Assembly: GCF_023343835.1 (NCBI RefSeq)
Contig: NC_064443.1
Location: forward strand, 17,247,501 to 17,311,500
Direction of reading: 5' to 3'
Length of the DNA: 64,000 nucleotides
Origin: Lagopus muta
Taxonomy: Eukaryota; Chordata; Aves; Galliformes; Phasianidae
The notes under the pieces are model-generated. The model saw nothing but the letters and a program-made list of their open reading frames with translations, made no database searches and was not told the DNA's origin. The position numbers and the translations under genes are program-made. This document shows positions 36,923 through 51,400 of the stretch, piece by piece. Positions within the stretch are counted from its first letter, which is position 1, and every line of letters starts with the position of its first letter.

Positions 36923-39078
36923 TGATTTGCCAAAATAAAAACTGTTTGCTAAACAGAATTTGATTCCACATATCCAATTAAGAACTAAAAGAAGCCAGTG
37001 CAACAGCAGGTTGACATTGTGAAGTGAAGACTGTGTTTTTTCTTGTGATGGCAATTTTTCAACATTTTAATGAAATTATGGTTTTGAAAGAGAAAGCTGA
37101 AACCAATTAATTTGACTGAACTGACCAAAGTTGGTAGTGGGGAGGAGGTGATTGGAAATGTGAGATTTACACCCCTTGCATCCTGAATGCTATTTTTCTT
37201 CCATCTGTGCTGGGAACTTTCCCACTGTGCTCCAGGCTCCAGAGACCCCTCAACCTCTGCTCAGTTGAGAAACTGGTGAAAAAAAATCTGAATCTCCATC
37301 TAGAAGCCATTAACAGTCACTTTTTCTCCTTCCATCTTCTGGTTAATGTTCTTTTGAGGTCCCAGGGCATGAGCAAAGCCCAAGTAACCCAAAAGGCTCA
37401 CTCCTCCATTCTTCACTTCTGGCTGGCACCTTGTGTGATTCCAGTCACACATCTGGATGCCATGATATCATTTAAGAATTCAATTAACGCTGTAACGTAA
37501 TAATAAGTCTGCTCTGTCTCATTTAATTATCGAACTTGCATGTTACTTGACCTACCAGCCTCCTTCACAGGGGCTCAGGGGCTTTCTGACCCAGGCACAG
37601 CTCACACAAGCCATTATGTTGTCCTGCTTTGCTCTGCAGAGCATCTCCTCTTTGTCTCAGTCCTCTGAACTGCACATTCTTGCAATGGACTGATACTAAT
37701 GCATGTCTAATGATGGCTTTCCATGAGACTGACATTGCTGTAATGTCAGGCTCCTGTCAGGTTAGTTTGAAAAACAGAGAAAACACTTGAATTACTTTAA
37801 GTAAAATCTGAAACTATCCAATTAATAACATTAAAAAAAATTATTTGCACTTACAAATTTGCACTACTCAGTAGGGTGCAGGAAGGATAGCAGTGTGTTT
37901 TACTGTGCTTTGAGAAGCCTAGCAAATGACTTCTCCAAGTAAAAGATAGCAGCTTTCTACAGAAATTCACAGTATTTCTCTGTTCAACGGTGCATGAAAA
38001 TACACATGCTTTGTTTGAATATAGAAATGAAGAAATAATTTATCAAGCAAACTTCAAGAATTTCTATTGCTTTGGGAACATTCTTCTTTTTTGGCACGGC
38101 TTTACAGATCTGCTGTCTGATGGGGAGATCTAAGATGGGCGAGGAAATATTTTCCTTCATTTTATGATAAAGGGAAGAAAGAAAATCTAAGCATTAAGAT
38201 GCCAACGTGTGTTTTATCTACTTCAGTTCTGCCTGAGAGAACCAGATTCAAGAGAACAGCTTCACCTTTGCTGAAGTTATTGCCTCACCTCCTCCACCCC
38301 TTCTCACAAGTTTTCCTCTGTTTCTCCTTCGCTCCTTTGTAATTTACCTTTCAGAGGAGAGTGAAGCATCTGCTCTCTGAGGTGACAATGCATTACACAG
38401 AAATCAATGCCATCAAGCACCAGAGAGCCCTGGGTCTGACGGACCAAGGGGAATAGTTTTCAGGGTGATGTTCTGTAAGTGCAGAGAGATATTTATGTGC
38501 CTCTAAAACTTACACAGTGCCTCGTGGTATCTAAACACATCTTAAAAATCTGCAGCTAGATGGCTGTCAATAGAGAACACCAACAGATCTTGGCATTGGA
38601 GGCGTTAACAGACAGAGGGTGTTCAGAAGCAGAAGCCACTTCTCCAAACTTGTCTCTTCTCCTTCATCCTGGATAAGTACATCCAAATTAGACGCACTTA
38701 GCTAGTGGCAGAGGTACTCCAACAAGAGTACCCTCACTTTGTGTAGCAGAGATTGCTCAGAAGTTACATTTGGTACACGCACCTGCTATGACAATATTAT
38801 TGTGACATGTATGTCAGCATCTCATTGTGATCCTGTCATTAAATTTCTCAGTAGAGCCACAATGTTAATAATAGATGAAGTAATTGAGCTATTGTTTTTC
38901 CTTCTCTGTACTTTCCTATACAGATTACTGCTGTACTCTGCAGGAAGACTGCCTGAGACTTTGTGACTATAATTTTTCTGAAGATTATGTTTTTAGCAGG
39001 GTGGTTGCATTTAGGTTAGGCTGAGCAGCGCACTGTATTTGTTGTAGGAACAAATGGATGGGTAGAAAGAGACTTTTA

Positions 39079-39097
39079 CATATATATATATATATAT
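39079..39097. repeat. (TA)n microsatellite
   Basis: Short pure CA-TA alternating run of about 19 bases. Confidence 0.88.
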
Positions 39098-42000
39098 CCT
39101 TGCAGTTTGAGGAGAAGATGTGATTATGTATTTTCTGTAGCAAAACATAAGAATCAATAATTCTTCAAGGTATGGATTAGCAGCTGAGGGCTAGAACTGC
39201 CCCCTAGAAGAAATAAAACGTAAAGTGTCAGGAATTATTTGACTTTGAACACCACGGTCAGATTATATCCTTGACCTAATAAATGGAAAGATCATAGTTA
39301 AGAAAAACTCAAAGTAGCTACTGCTTTAAACAGCAAATATAAAGGGTATTTAGCTCAGTAAAAACTTCAAAAAATGGAAGTAGGCATTTGGCATCACTGT
39401 CTCCTGGCTTTCTGGACCTGGACGTGGGCATTTTAATGAAGTGCAGTTGGGTCTGCAGCCTGCAGGGCACCTCTTCATCTCTCTTTCTATTCCTGTTTCT
39501 AATCAGAGATTGAATGTAGTGAACCCAGGTGGCACTCCCTGCTCTACATTAACACAGCAGGACTGCACCAGGAGTCCCATGGCGTTCCCAGGTTCTACAG
39601 AGCTCCTATCCCTGAATTACTCCAGATTGATAAAAACAGAAAGTCATTTTCCATTTTAAATATGTAAGTTAAGCAATTTAATAGCATGGGCAACGAGGAC
39701 TGGTGAGTAAGTTTCACCCACTGTCGTGAACAGGAGAGTGACAAACTGTGGTAATACCTCAAAGGAAGGTCAGCACTCCAAACAAATTACTTTGGAGCCT
39801 TCAGCTCAGCCGCTCACTCTCCAAAGCAGGAATATATGGTGGGGACAAAATTTAAGGATATGAAGTCATTTAGCCTCGGAGTCTGACTTCATGATAGAGA
39901 GGGGCACTGAATTCCACAGCTTGATTGCAAACCATAAATAGAGCATGTGTGCCGCATTGAATACATGGCCTAATTTCATTTATCTTGAGAACGCATCTGG
40001 AATAGGAAACATGATAGCAATGGCTGCATAACACATTTGTAATTTTAAGAAAGTTGTTTGTAACGTTCATTTTGGAGCTGAAAATTAATTTTTCAAAACA
40101 TTTCCTTCAGGATTGGTGTTTCATTTGAAAAATAGTTTCACTGTTCCAAATCTTTTTGGTTTTTTTGGGTTTTTTTTGCTGAAATGAAGTTGTCTTCCCA
40201 ATGTTTTTTTCTCTCGCTCTGCTTTTCACGTTTCCACATGTGGGGATCTGTGTCCCTCATACCTTCAAAAGTCTTTCAGGGCTCTCCATTGCACTGGGAA
40301 TAGAATGGCTTTGCTATTCCTGTGCTGTGGGGATCAGTGTGGCAGTTGGACACCCAGATGATGTGATTTGCTATATTCGTCATTTCCCCACAAATACCTT
40401 AGTCTGTGTCCCAGAAAATTCAATATATGAACCCATGGAAAAGCCTCTTATTTAATTTTCATTTTTCATGGGGGGCAGACATGGATTAGGACCATAGTGC
40501 AATTAACTCCAGGTTTGACTGCTTGAGCATTGCTGCAGGGACATGAGCACTGGTGCCAATTGAAGGGCTGTGGTTTTCTGTTCCACAATCAAGACTGCTT
40601 CTTTTGGGAAAGAGGAAATAACAACGAAGCAACAGAAAATAAATCTGGAGCCAGTCCACTTTCAATAGCTTTAACATTCTGCTCTTCCAGAAGCAAAAAA
40701 GGTCTTGAAAAATGGAAAAGATACTTCTCAGGTGTATCCACTGAAGAAATTCATTGCAGAGGAGGTGGAATTATAAAGCAGGACTTCCAGATGAAAGTGT
40801 TTGGCCAGGTAAGGGATGCTGAAGATACAAACAGTAGGTGAGCTGGGGCCAAAAACTACCAAAATCCAAGCTCTGCCTCTGTAAGGAAGAACAGAGCCTA
40901 CAGTTGTGTTAGCGGAGTAGTGAACATTGCACTGAAAATGGAAATCACTTCACCTTTTGTGTTGCTCCTTAATATTATTCCGTAGGAACTGAGAACAGAG
41001 AAAGTCAATGGGAGAAGGCCCTAAGAGCCCTCTGGGTGCATTGATATTGTGGCAGCCTTCAGAAGTTTGACAATTCCCAATGTGCTGTTTAATAAAACCA
41101 GGCATGGATCAGTACAGCAATCCACCTGTCTTTGCTCAGCACTGTGGATGACATCAACAGGGTTTGAGTTGTTCTTGTCACAGTGAGGACTGTCTTTTTG
41201 ATGCCTGTATGGCTCTAATGGCTCACTGGAAATTCATGCTGACTGGCATGGGGGCACTGAGTTCTATTTTCTATCTATCTGAATACTCAGTAGATTTTCA
41301 TGATGTTCTTAAATCAGTTATGTGTTTACAGATATCGATTTCTGGATGGTTACAGCTCTCAGATGCCATGTTGGGAGCCTCATATCCTTCTGCATGCCAT
41401 GGGGCAGCTGGGGATGGTGGGACCCACACATCCTGTCTGCAGCACTGCCCGAACGCAGCCACCTCCTCTCTTCTGCTTATTAAACAGCATTTGTCACGGC
41501 ACAGCTAATGCAGCATGCAGTGAACTTGGTGTTTGTGCAAGCATACAAAGATATACACCCAAACTATTTTTCCAGCAACATTGCTTTTAGCATTTGCCTA
41601 TTGCTGAACTTAATACACACACAGGCACTATTTTTAGTGCATTTTTTGCCACGCATTCTGGACACACTGGGAACAGTATTTTTCTATTGTGTTTCAAATA
41701 CCTACAAATATTAGAAGAAATACACACTCAGAGCATTCACTCAGCAACAGCCACAATCTGGGTTTACTTTTGGTATTGCTTTGTTATTATCTTAATGATA
41801 CAGTTTCCACACAGACAAAAGAGAATGACTTTGGTGTGAGCTTCGTGCATATGAATATTATTGGCAGAATCTATTTGTTTCACCTTTAGTAAGAAAGGGA
41901 GCAAAATATGAAGGAAATATCATGGCATTTATAGGTTAACAGTGGCATTTGGGGCTCAACATATGCTGGTTTAGCCTTGTGAAAGGCTATGGAGTGCCTG

Positions 42001-45000
42001 TGTTGATCTTGGGAGGGGTACAGAGAGCTTGGCAGGGTAGTTGCAGTGGGAATTACATCATATTTTGTATTCACACGTACAGTGGCACTCCCAACATTAT
42101 TGTTCATAGGCACACCCTGTGGATTCCTGCTCTACTCTCCTGATGCTTTGAGGGCAATGCAGGGCTGGAAGGGGGCATTTTGCACAAATTCCTCATGCCT
42201 TGGAACAATCCTACAGGAATACCTACATTAGCGAGGCCACACAAATACAGTGGGGCTGTAAGAGCGCAGCAGAGGACGACCACAGTTCAAGGAGAGGCTG
42301 GGTTCTAACAGCCATGGTATCCTCAGGTCTAAAGGATCAAGATTTAGCAGCATTTGATGGACTCCAGCCCCTGACGAGGTGCTTGTGAGACTACAGAATA
42401 GGGCCTAAATTAGTAATCAGGCACAATGAGGAATAAAGTCCCCGGAGAAAGAGGAAATTTAAGACTAGAAAAGGATGAAGAACAGAAGAGAAAATGAGAA
42501 AAGGTGATGCAATCTAAGATCAAACAAAATCTACGTTTGTCTTGCTGCTGGTACTTCTCTTATTTCACAGGCTTTGCTGATGTCATGTACTCCTCCACCA
42601 TAAAAAGCTGCTCACAGTTACAGTGATGTTTCTAGAAGGTGAGTATATGTATGTCAGGAGAAAAAATAACACTTGCATTGAAGGATGATTTAAGATTATT
42701 CTTCCACACTTCTGTGTAAGATTGGATGTATTGTAACCTTCCTAAACCTTTGTTACCTTTGTAATTTAAACTGACAGGTTAAATGCTAATGCAATTGATA
42801 GGGGTGAACAACTGGTCAAGGAACAACCTGATCTGACTGTATAATGCATTGGAGAATTGCAAAAATATGCAGGTCAGATGTAATTTTGACAGAAAATGGC
42901 TCGCTGCAAGGGTTTATGTTTCCCTGGATAGTCTTAAAAAGAGTTGGACTCTAGTAAGTACCACATTGCTTGATAAAAATACAAAGTTAAACTTAATGGA
43001 AAAAATCCAAGTTCTCAATATCCTCAGATTTCATTATCAGTTTTTATTGGAGCCAGGGTAATAAGATTATAGAATTAAAAGAAAAGTTATATCCATTTTC
43101 TTCAGCCCAGCACTTCTAATGTGCAAAAAGAAAGCGGCACTCATTTCTCACCATAAATATACACTGAGAACTACCTGGAAATAGAAGTGGTCTCTGACCA
43201 CGTACAGCCTGATTTGGTCCTTATTGGAGCAGAAATTTTGTTACTTCAACAGGCACTGGGTCACGGCAATTACTGGTAGCAGTAGATAAAAAGACATTGT
43301 CTCATGCATTAATCCTGAGTTAATGGTTTTCCACTTGTAACAGCACAAATGGTTGATGAGTGAGAACAGGGCGTGAATCTGCGTGTTCCTGTATTAATTG
43401 GGTGCCCCGAGCAGCTGCCTGCAGAAGCAGCCTCTCTTTTCAGGTGTAACACACATTCAGGTGAAATGGAAACACCTGGGAGGACAGAGGGCAGTTCTGA
43501 GAGTCCTCCTGACCTGCAGGTTTCTATCACCACGCTGGGGAAGTAGCTGCTCTTCTTGGAAACTTCTCATCGAGGAGAGAGTGGGTGAATCCACAGTTTG
43601 TCATCACTGACATTATAGTGATGTATTTTTGTGGGAGACTTCAAAAGAGCATTCATTTGCCTTGTTTATAAACTCTGAAATGCCAGAAATTGCTCAGCCT
43701 GTGCCAGCACCCAGCACTCCCCAGCTGGAAGAGGTGGGAAGGAGCTCCTCTGACAACCCACAAGCAGGTAATAAACAGAGCAGCACAGTGAGAGAGAAAG
43801 AATGGACAAATATCTCTCCCTTAGGAAAAAAGAAAACCCCAAACCCTTATTTTAAATATTATACTATTATTTTACTATGTTTTCTTTTTTCAGAGGAAAC
43901 TTCAGGGTTGAGTTTCTCTTTTAGATGCTGCAAGTGCTCCCTGTATTCTATTCCTCAACCATGTAAGTGCTTATGAAAGAAAACAGAGATGTGAATTGCC
44001 TTGGTGCTTTTAAATGCCTTAAAAATAATAATTCAGGGACTCCTGTATGAGATGGAGCTGTCCCTCACTGCTTTAACCTGTGGAATAGGTTAGCATAACA
44101 TGGAATCAATTATTGTACTAGGCATATAAAACTGTCAGGTTTAATACTTAACTGCAGTATTTGCCTGCAATGTTTGATTTCCAATCACATGTGTGAAGCT
44201 CCAGAAAGACAGAGATATCAGACAGATTTTGGTGGAATAAATGACTTTGGGTACCCCTATTTACAAAGGGAAATCTGCAGTGAGTGATGCACCCTGGGAA
44301 CAGGAGTCCTTTTTTAATCAAATATTTCCCAGTTCCTTAAAGTAAAGTAACACAGAACACAAACTGCAGAACAAATATTAAGTTTCTATTCTGCATTGTC
44401 GTAGTTGAGACACCATCTCATTTCTTTCTCACCTTGTCTGGAACCAGCTCTGCTTTAGCTGGGACATTCTTCCCATTCTTTTCCTTTTTTCTTAATTCTA
44501 TTTCTGTACACAGACAGAAAAAATCAGAAAAACAAAAGAACTGCCTTGACTTTCACAGCTTTTCTAACGCTTACAACTAACCTTTGTTATATTATTTATT
44601 ATACACAATGGAAATAATTATTATTACAGTCTTTCCTCTGTCATGTGCTTTATTACGTGACCTTGTTATGGCCAGGGTTGCAATCTGACAGTGATCACTG
44701 CATCGGCAGCCGTGGCTGCAGGCAGGGAGTCCTTGGTTTGGGACTCTAAAACTGATGGATTAAACAGCATTAAGGACAGTGAAGTGCCAATACTGCAGTA
44801 ATGGACACTGCAATATTTCAAAATATCTCACAAGTAGAACCAAAACAATCCATTGGGCCTCTCAAATGATGCAGGGTCTGGTTGGAAGCTCTCGGTCACT
44901 TGACAGCTTTGGTGTATCGCTGTAAGTCCAGAAGCACTTGCTACCTGTAGTCCATAATGGCTTGGTAACAAAGAGTGATAACAGTATGAAGTGGAAGAAA

Positions 45001-45799
45001 TATTCATCTTGGCATACTTCAATCTAGAAATGACAGTCCTGGATTGATTCATTCTCTGAAGAATAAACTTCCTCTTAAGAAAAAAAGAAAAAAGAAAAGA
45101 GAAAATTTAAAGAAACCAAGATTTATCCTCACGATCACTACTCATTTTCTTTTAGAAATTACATTCTAGACAGTAAGTGATCACGGACCTGTGAATTGGA
45201 TTTTAACTTTCAGGCAACATATTAGGGCTATAACAAAATTTGAGGACTATTATCACAGCAAAATAACTGTAATGCTTCCAGGCTGTAATAACCATCTCCT
45301 TTTTATCATCCATACTACCATCAGGTCAAGAAACAGTGAATCCCTTTAACATTATTCTGCCATAACCTTTAACTGTACGCATTATTTCAAACATCTGAAA
45401 TAATGCTTTATATGGCACAACAGAATAATACATTTGCCACTCACTGCACACCATAGTTGGCTAAGCCCAGATGAGTACAAATGCTTAAATCTGCTGTGCG
45501 TATCGCAGATATACATCTATTCCTTCTATTGTGCTGTGGAATGACCTTTATGTGATAAGTAAGTTGAAGGAACATTAGAAAACATATGGTTTGTACTTAA
45601 AGTCAACGAAGGCTCTTTCAGTTATATCATCATTATGAAAGTGTACTGCTTATCCAGTTTTGGGAGGGCTGTACTTGGGAGCTCACACACACTTTATGTG
45701 GAACCTACAGCATAAATACTCTGTGGGTTCAGTATAAAAATATGTCTGTGATATACCTTTCTGGTGTCCTTTGTGTTCTTTCGTGAAGTGTTTATTCCT

Positions 45800-46100
45800 G
45801 TTATATCAAGTAGGCGCTAATGCATAATACCAACACCACACATAGAGCATCTTGATAAATAATCACGCGTATGCTCCAGTGGTTTTGTGCATAAATGCTC
45901 CTATATATAAGTTACTACAGCCCAGGGCCCCGAATGGATCAAATTTGTAAACACATCACTATATTTCTTACCTCTGTTGAAGTATATTATGATAGCAGTG
46001 CTGGCATTTATCTAGACTGCTGATATAAAGGTTTCTAGCCACACGAGCGATGCATATTGCATTATGAAATTCTGTAATAAACTGCTTGAAATATTACCAG
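45800..46100. promoter_or_regulatory. Candidate conserved non-coding block
   Basis: Contains several octamer/POU-like cores: ATGCATAA near 45820, TGCATAAAT near 45888 and ATGCATATTGCATTA at 46050-46064, with AT-rich repeat-free flanks. Clustering of three ATGCAT-type cores within about 250 bases is suggestive but not proof of a regulatory element. Confidence 0.25.
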
Positions 46101-47799
46101 AGACAGAGCATGCTGGAAAACATTGAGTGAGCCCCGAGGTGAAATGGTTCCTACTGAGTACAGAGGGCTTTGGATCAGGCCTTGGAGGATACTACCTACA
46201 AAATGACACGTTTGAAGAACTTAATTGCGATTTCCTCAATGTCACCATGTCACTCTGAAAACCAGATGCTTTAGTTCAATGAAAGGTCTCAGCAGTGCAG
46301 TATACAGCTTTTTGTTAAAGTTTAACTGCTTCAAACAAGTTGGAAATGTCATTTCTATGAAATCAGGCATCGCCTTGAGTTGTACTGAAGGACTTGATGT
46401 CACTCTGAGCATGTAAACACGTGGCAAGGCTCTCGTTCTTCAGTTTGGTGAGACTGGCTTTATTCTTCTGTAAGAAACTTGCCCAAGAGATCTTTGCTTC
46501 CAAAATCTGCTTAGAGCATCAGCCTGCACCACAGGGTGCCAAGGAGGAGACCCTGGTGTTCAGCCTGAATGAAAAATAATAGAGCTCCAAAGCTATTTTA
46601 ATGTTGTTCCACATCTCTGCTACAGCACACAGCTGGTGGTGACACGGGAATGAGATCCCAGCAAATCGAGATTTATTGGAATATTTTTCAGCAGCACTAA
46701 GGAAAAGGGATTCAGGTCGAAAGGATACAAACGCAGCACAAAGGGCAGCTACTCTCCTACTGGGTAAGCAAAAAGTTACTGGACTTCAGTCTAATTTTTC
46801 TGTGATTTCTTCTGTGACCTTTTACAAGCTACACAGAGTCTGCCCAAGGAAATCGCAAAATGATTTCTGTTGGCTTCAATGGGTGAGAGATTAAGGTTCT
46901 AATTTCTCTTTGAATCAGTGTTCTCATTAGTAAATTACCAGCCTCAAAGCTTAATGTTTCCAATGCTCTTCAGTATCCTTGAAGGGAAATTGATACTGGA
47001 ATGTTAACTGTCCTCATTGCCAACAGCCATATAGCATACAAATCTAGATTAATATGAGCATTTCAGTGGTGATGACAGCACTGTAAAATCCATACCTATG
47101 TTCCCACTACCCTAGAAGAACTAGACAGGAGTCAAAGAGATTAAACATAATAGCTAAAGAGAAAGCTGATTTCTCAGCAGGTGCCTTGTATTTCCTGCAG
47201 GCTTTACTACAGTTTAAGACAGATTTTCATTTGCTGTCATCAGAGACTCTACTAAACTGTGAATTTCATTCACAGAGTTAATCAGCAAGTTCACTTTGCC
47301 TGGGTTTTAAATTTCTGCAGCTGAATGTTCACTTTGTTACAGTACTTAAGGGCTTATAATGTCCAAACAGCATTATGAACCTCAAGCTCAAGGAACAGTA
47401 AAAGTTGTTCATGCTCATGTTCAGTGGTCATCTTCTGTATAAACATCTGAAAGGAAAAGGTGAAAATTTCAGAGTACCCTTCAGTGGAAAACAAACTAAA
47501 AGACTTACAGGGAATTTTCCACTGAGCTCAGTATTTCCAAGAAGGACAATGCAGAACACTTTCCAGCACAAGATCATTGAATCTGAGTGATACAGTGGAT
47601 TAATTTTGTTATCCTGGATATTAATTAACAACTAGCAGATTGTGGAAAATATATGCCTATAGTTTTTAGCCTTATGATAACAATGGCATTTAAGCTAGTC
47701 AGATGTTCTAAAAGCAGTTTTTGTTATACTGTTGGTTTTTTTTCTTCATATGATGTTTGCATCAGAACAAAGGTTTTATATCTGTATGGGAAATGTTGA
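46101..47799. other. Non-coding stretch, nothing recognised
   Basis: AT-rich unique sequence. The short frames at 46225-46427, 46676-46894 and 47405-47631 occur on both strands and show no known domain. No repeat or RNA structure was noticed. Confidence 0.5.
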
Positions 47800-48420
47800 C
47801 CATGGCCTGAACTTCTGATTGACCACCTGAGGCAAGCAATGAGTCAGCCCTGGGAGCACAGGTGAAAGCAATTCACTTGTGCTACAGGAAGGGGTAGAGC
47901 CTGGCTGCACCTCTCCTAGATCTTATTTAAGGGCTGACTGCCTCTGAGCAAGGATCTCTTCCTGGAGACCGCTCCTTGTGGAGAGTATTGCGAGCCTACA
48001 GCATCGGTGAGCGTTTTTCATTTATTATTTTTCCACCGCGATAATCCTACTTAGCCTAACCTCTGTATACTTATTGATTGTACACCTACTGATTGCAATG
48101 TAGTGTTTAAGTGTTTGTGCTAGACTCACTAGAGTATTCCGAACTCCGTAGCTGTGATTTTTGGATCAGATGCTAAGATGTCTCCCAAACCTCAACTCAG
48201 ATGTCTACAAGCCCCAGAGTTATTGGCTGCTTTGTTGGCTGAGCAGATGAGCCTGCATCACAGCTGATGATGTTTCCCATAAAGTCTCCATAAACTTATT
48301 GGAACAGGGCTTAGAAAGCAGATGCTTTCCTTTTCCAGTGTGTGTGCTTTAGCCTGTAGTCACCATAACCACACTTACCACAGAACACTAAATCATTCCT
48401 TGCACCCTCACTCTTGGAAG
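47800..48420 (+). promoter_or_regulatory. Promoter-like block, possible old solo LTR
   Basis: A TATA-like TTATTTAAG lies at 47923-47931. About 25-30 bases on is a GC-richer stretch suited to a start site, and at 48005-48011 the sequence CGGTGAGCG is a good 5' splice-donor match. Farther on, two CATAAA polyadenylation-like hexamers lie at about 48280-48297. This order resembles a retroviral-type LTR with a leader, or the promoter and first exon of a non-coding RNA. The splice donor between promoter and poly(A)-like signals is unusual for an LTR. I could not define TG...CA ends or target-site duplications, no internal retroviral coding region is adjacent, and the family is not identified. Confidence 0.35.
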
Positions 48421-51400
48421 TGATTGATCACCATTGGAATAAATACCTATCTCCCTCATCCCACACTCTGCTTCAAAACAACCTCATTTTGCCATCACCA
48501 ATTAAAAGCCCATCCTTGCTCTATCTCACATATGGTCATTCATACCCACCCTATCAAACTATCTACACAATTCCAATACACTCCTCTTAGCCCTCTGTGC
48601 ATACAATTAACCCACTCTGACATGCGAGTTATCCAGAATCCCCCAGTGGTAGATTCAATTGTACACTGGGTGAATGGGTGACTGGTGCTATGCATAAATT
48701 TTGTAACAAATGACTTCATCCCTTTATTAGTGATAATTAGAATGGTAATTCTTAGACTGTGACAGATGGTGCAGATATTTTGGAAGAATCTAGAATCTAG
48801 GCAGCAGATAAACAATATTTAAAAAATATTAGTGATATCTAAATTGAAAATTTAAATTGTGTAGAAGTCAGAACAGGCTTCAAAACCTAAGGGGCAAAAT
48901 TCGAGCATGTGAGGTAGATACAGATATACAAGCGCAGAAACATTACCAGCCCGTTTGGTCTGGTCATGCTGCTGTCATTACTGGGATAAGAGGTACCCAC
49001 CTGTCTATACGACTGTTTTATTTTCCCTTGGTCAAAACACACCTTGGGGCACAATCTTGAGCTGACAGTGCTGTTCTCAGGATAAACAAGCAGATGCTTC
49101 AGTAGATCTTTTTCTTTTACGCTGCCATGACACACAATATAAATCATAACCCTTCTTTCTTCCTGCTATTACATAGTACCATCAGTGATGGAATATTATT
49201 ATTTGCAACAACCATTCATGTACTGTCTGCACCATCTGAATGTCCCAGTTGGAACTGCATAGGTTAAGGCCTCAAATCAGTCCTTCCTGCTAACAGCCTG
49301 GGGAACAGGCAAGTGAGTTTCCCACAGAAGGAGAATTCTGACTATCTAAAAGTATGAAAAGGCTACAGACCTGACAAGTTTCATTTATTTCATTCCTCGC
49401 ATTTCTGATTTTGTCTGTTCTGCACCTCAGGCAATTATTTTAGTACTAAATGCAACAGTGCACATGCACATGCACTCATACCTTGTTCAGAAAGTTTCTT
49501 CATAAATATCTCAGCCACGCAAGCCCATCAATAGTTCTCTGTGAGAGGGGGTTGAAGGTGTGTATCCACTAGCATTTCTTGGCAATGAGTCCTTATAGCT
49601 TCATCCCTGTGAGAATAGAATATGCCTTTTCAGTAGATTAAAAAAGAAACCTCCATCTTCGCTGCAGAGTATCGCTTGACACGCTTGTTGATTTACTCAA
49701 CTTATTTTTCATTCCATAATTCTTCCAGGCTGTGTTCAAATGATCTCATCCTGCATTTGTTTGATGAAGGTTACCAATCTGGAAAATCCATCTACTTCCA
49801 CCTTCATTATTATGACTGATATTTCTGCTGCTCTGTTTACCTGCCTTTAATTTACTCCAAGGCTAACATTTGTTTTTGGCCTCATCCACAAGGGATCCAG
49901 CAATGCCCTTCCCCCCTGTCCCCACCCAGGGGGTGAGAACTTCTGCAAGACAATGAATCCTTGACTTAGCAATAGCGTTATGTTCTCATCAGTGTAACTT
50001 CTCATCTAGCAGCATCAAGAGTGGTCAGTACAACTCTAACTGACCCTCAGCCTGAGAGGTTGAGCAGGAGAACCATTTCAAATTGGTGCAAAGTGAATAT
50101 GAGCAACTGCTCAGCTTTAGCGCTCATTACCCCAGCGACAGTTATGAATTAATTTCTAGTTCCACAGGCCAGCAGGAAATGTGGGCAGAGCAAAATCATT
50201 CCTTAGTATTTTAAAAGCCATCTATCTAAAAATGTGTTTTATGTTGAATTAAAACTCAGCCAAACTATTCAACCTGGCCATGTTTCTTCACCGCTAGCGT
50301 TGTATATGTCATCTGTTGTTTCACCACCTGTTAATCTGTCTGTGCTCTAGCTGTAGATTTGATTTATAAAGATGTCTATATCTTACTTGTTTGCTACATG
50401 TGACCAACACAATTCCAATTGCTGTCTGTCTCCTCATGGAACACCCACCTATTAGTTTAAATTCTGAAAGACAGGAAATAAGAAAAAGAAATAATTCCCA
50501 CAACTGTCATTCACATATTTCTACCCCTTTATCATGACACAACAGGACACTGTTCAAGTATATATTTTGATTTACAATTTTTCACCGCCCCCATTCATTA
50601 CTATCAAAAATGAATTTTTAACCATGTGTATATTAACCTGCTGATTTGTATTCACAATCAGCTAAGGTTATAAGGAATCTCCTGCTGTGGCTAGCCAAGG
50701 TAAAGCAGACTGAAGCAAAATTGCTTTACTCAAAACCTGTAATAATTTCACAAATGTTATTTCTATTTCTTTCAAAGTTCTTGGAAACATTAGTGAGATA
50801 AATGATGCCTTTTCATCACCAAGAATGCTCCTTTCTCTGAACATCATTTTGCGCTGTAAACATCAATTCCAATAGGGTGTTTTTGGGTGTTTTTTTTGTT
50901 TGTTTTGTTTTGTTTTTTGGTTGGTTGTTTTTACTTTCTTATCTTTGTGCTTGGATATATATTTCCTCTTCAGTTCTCTTGCTATGTTCCAATATGCTAG
51001 CAATATTTTTTTCCCTTTGTTGCCTCGTTTAACCTATGTAATAAAGATGCCTGTCATGCATAAAGAAAGTATTTTCTGTAGAAGTTTCTATAAAAGTTCA
51101 TGTCAAACTGGATATTTCTATTTTTTGAATAGATATTAGCAGGTTTTCTTCTGCCTTATTTTTAACGACTCTTAGACCTTCAAATTGCTTGAAAGAAATA
51201 TTGCTGAAAGTTGTAATCTTGACCTGCACTTCTTCTTTTATCCCTCAGTACTCCATATGTTAACACTTTTGCTTATGCTTCTTACAATCAGTCTAAAGAA
51301 AATTAGAAGAGATAATGACTAATGGACAACTGATACTGTTAGTGAAGTGCTGCAAATGAAAAGGGGCTTTCTGAAGTCAGAGAAATAATATTACAGTGAC

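Larger units (their letters stand above)
36261..45799. other. Non-coding stretch, unique sequence
   Basis: Holds an interrupted A run at 36900-36922, a TA repeat at 39079-39097, a T-rich patch near 40158-40180 and a CTCF-like core on the minus strand at 39197-39210 (12 of 14 positions). A purine-only patch lies at 45077-45105. Frames at 41164-41590, 43629-43976 and 40530-40841 overlap others and lack known domains. No gene, RNA or transposon is supported. Confidence 0.5.
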
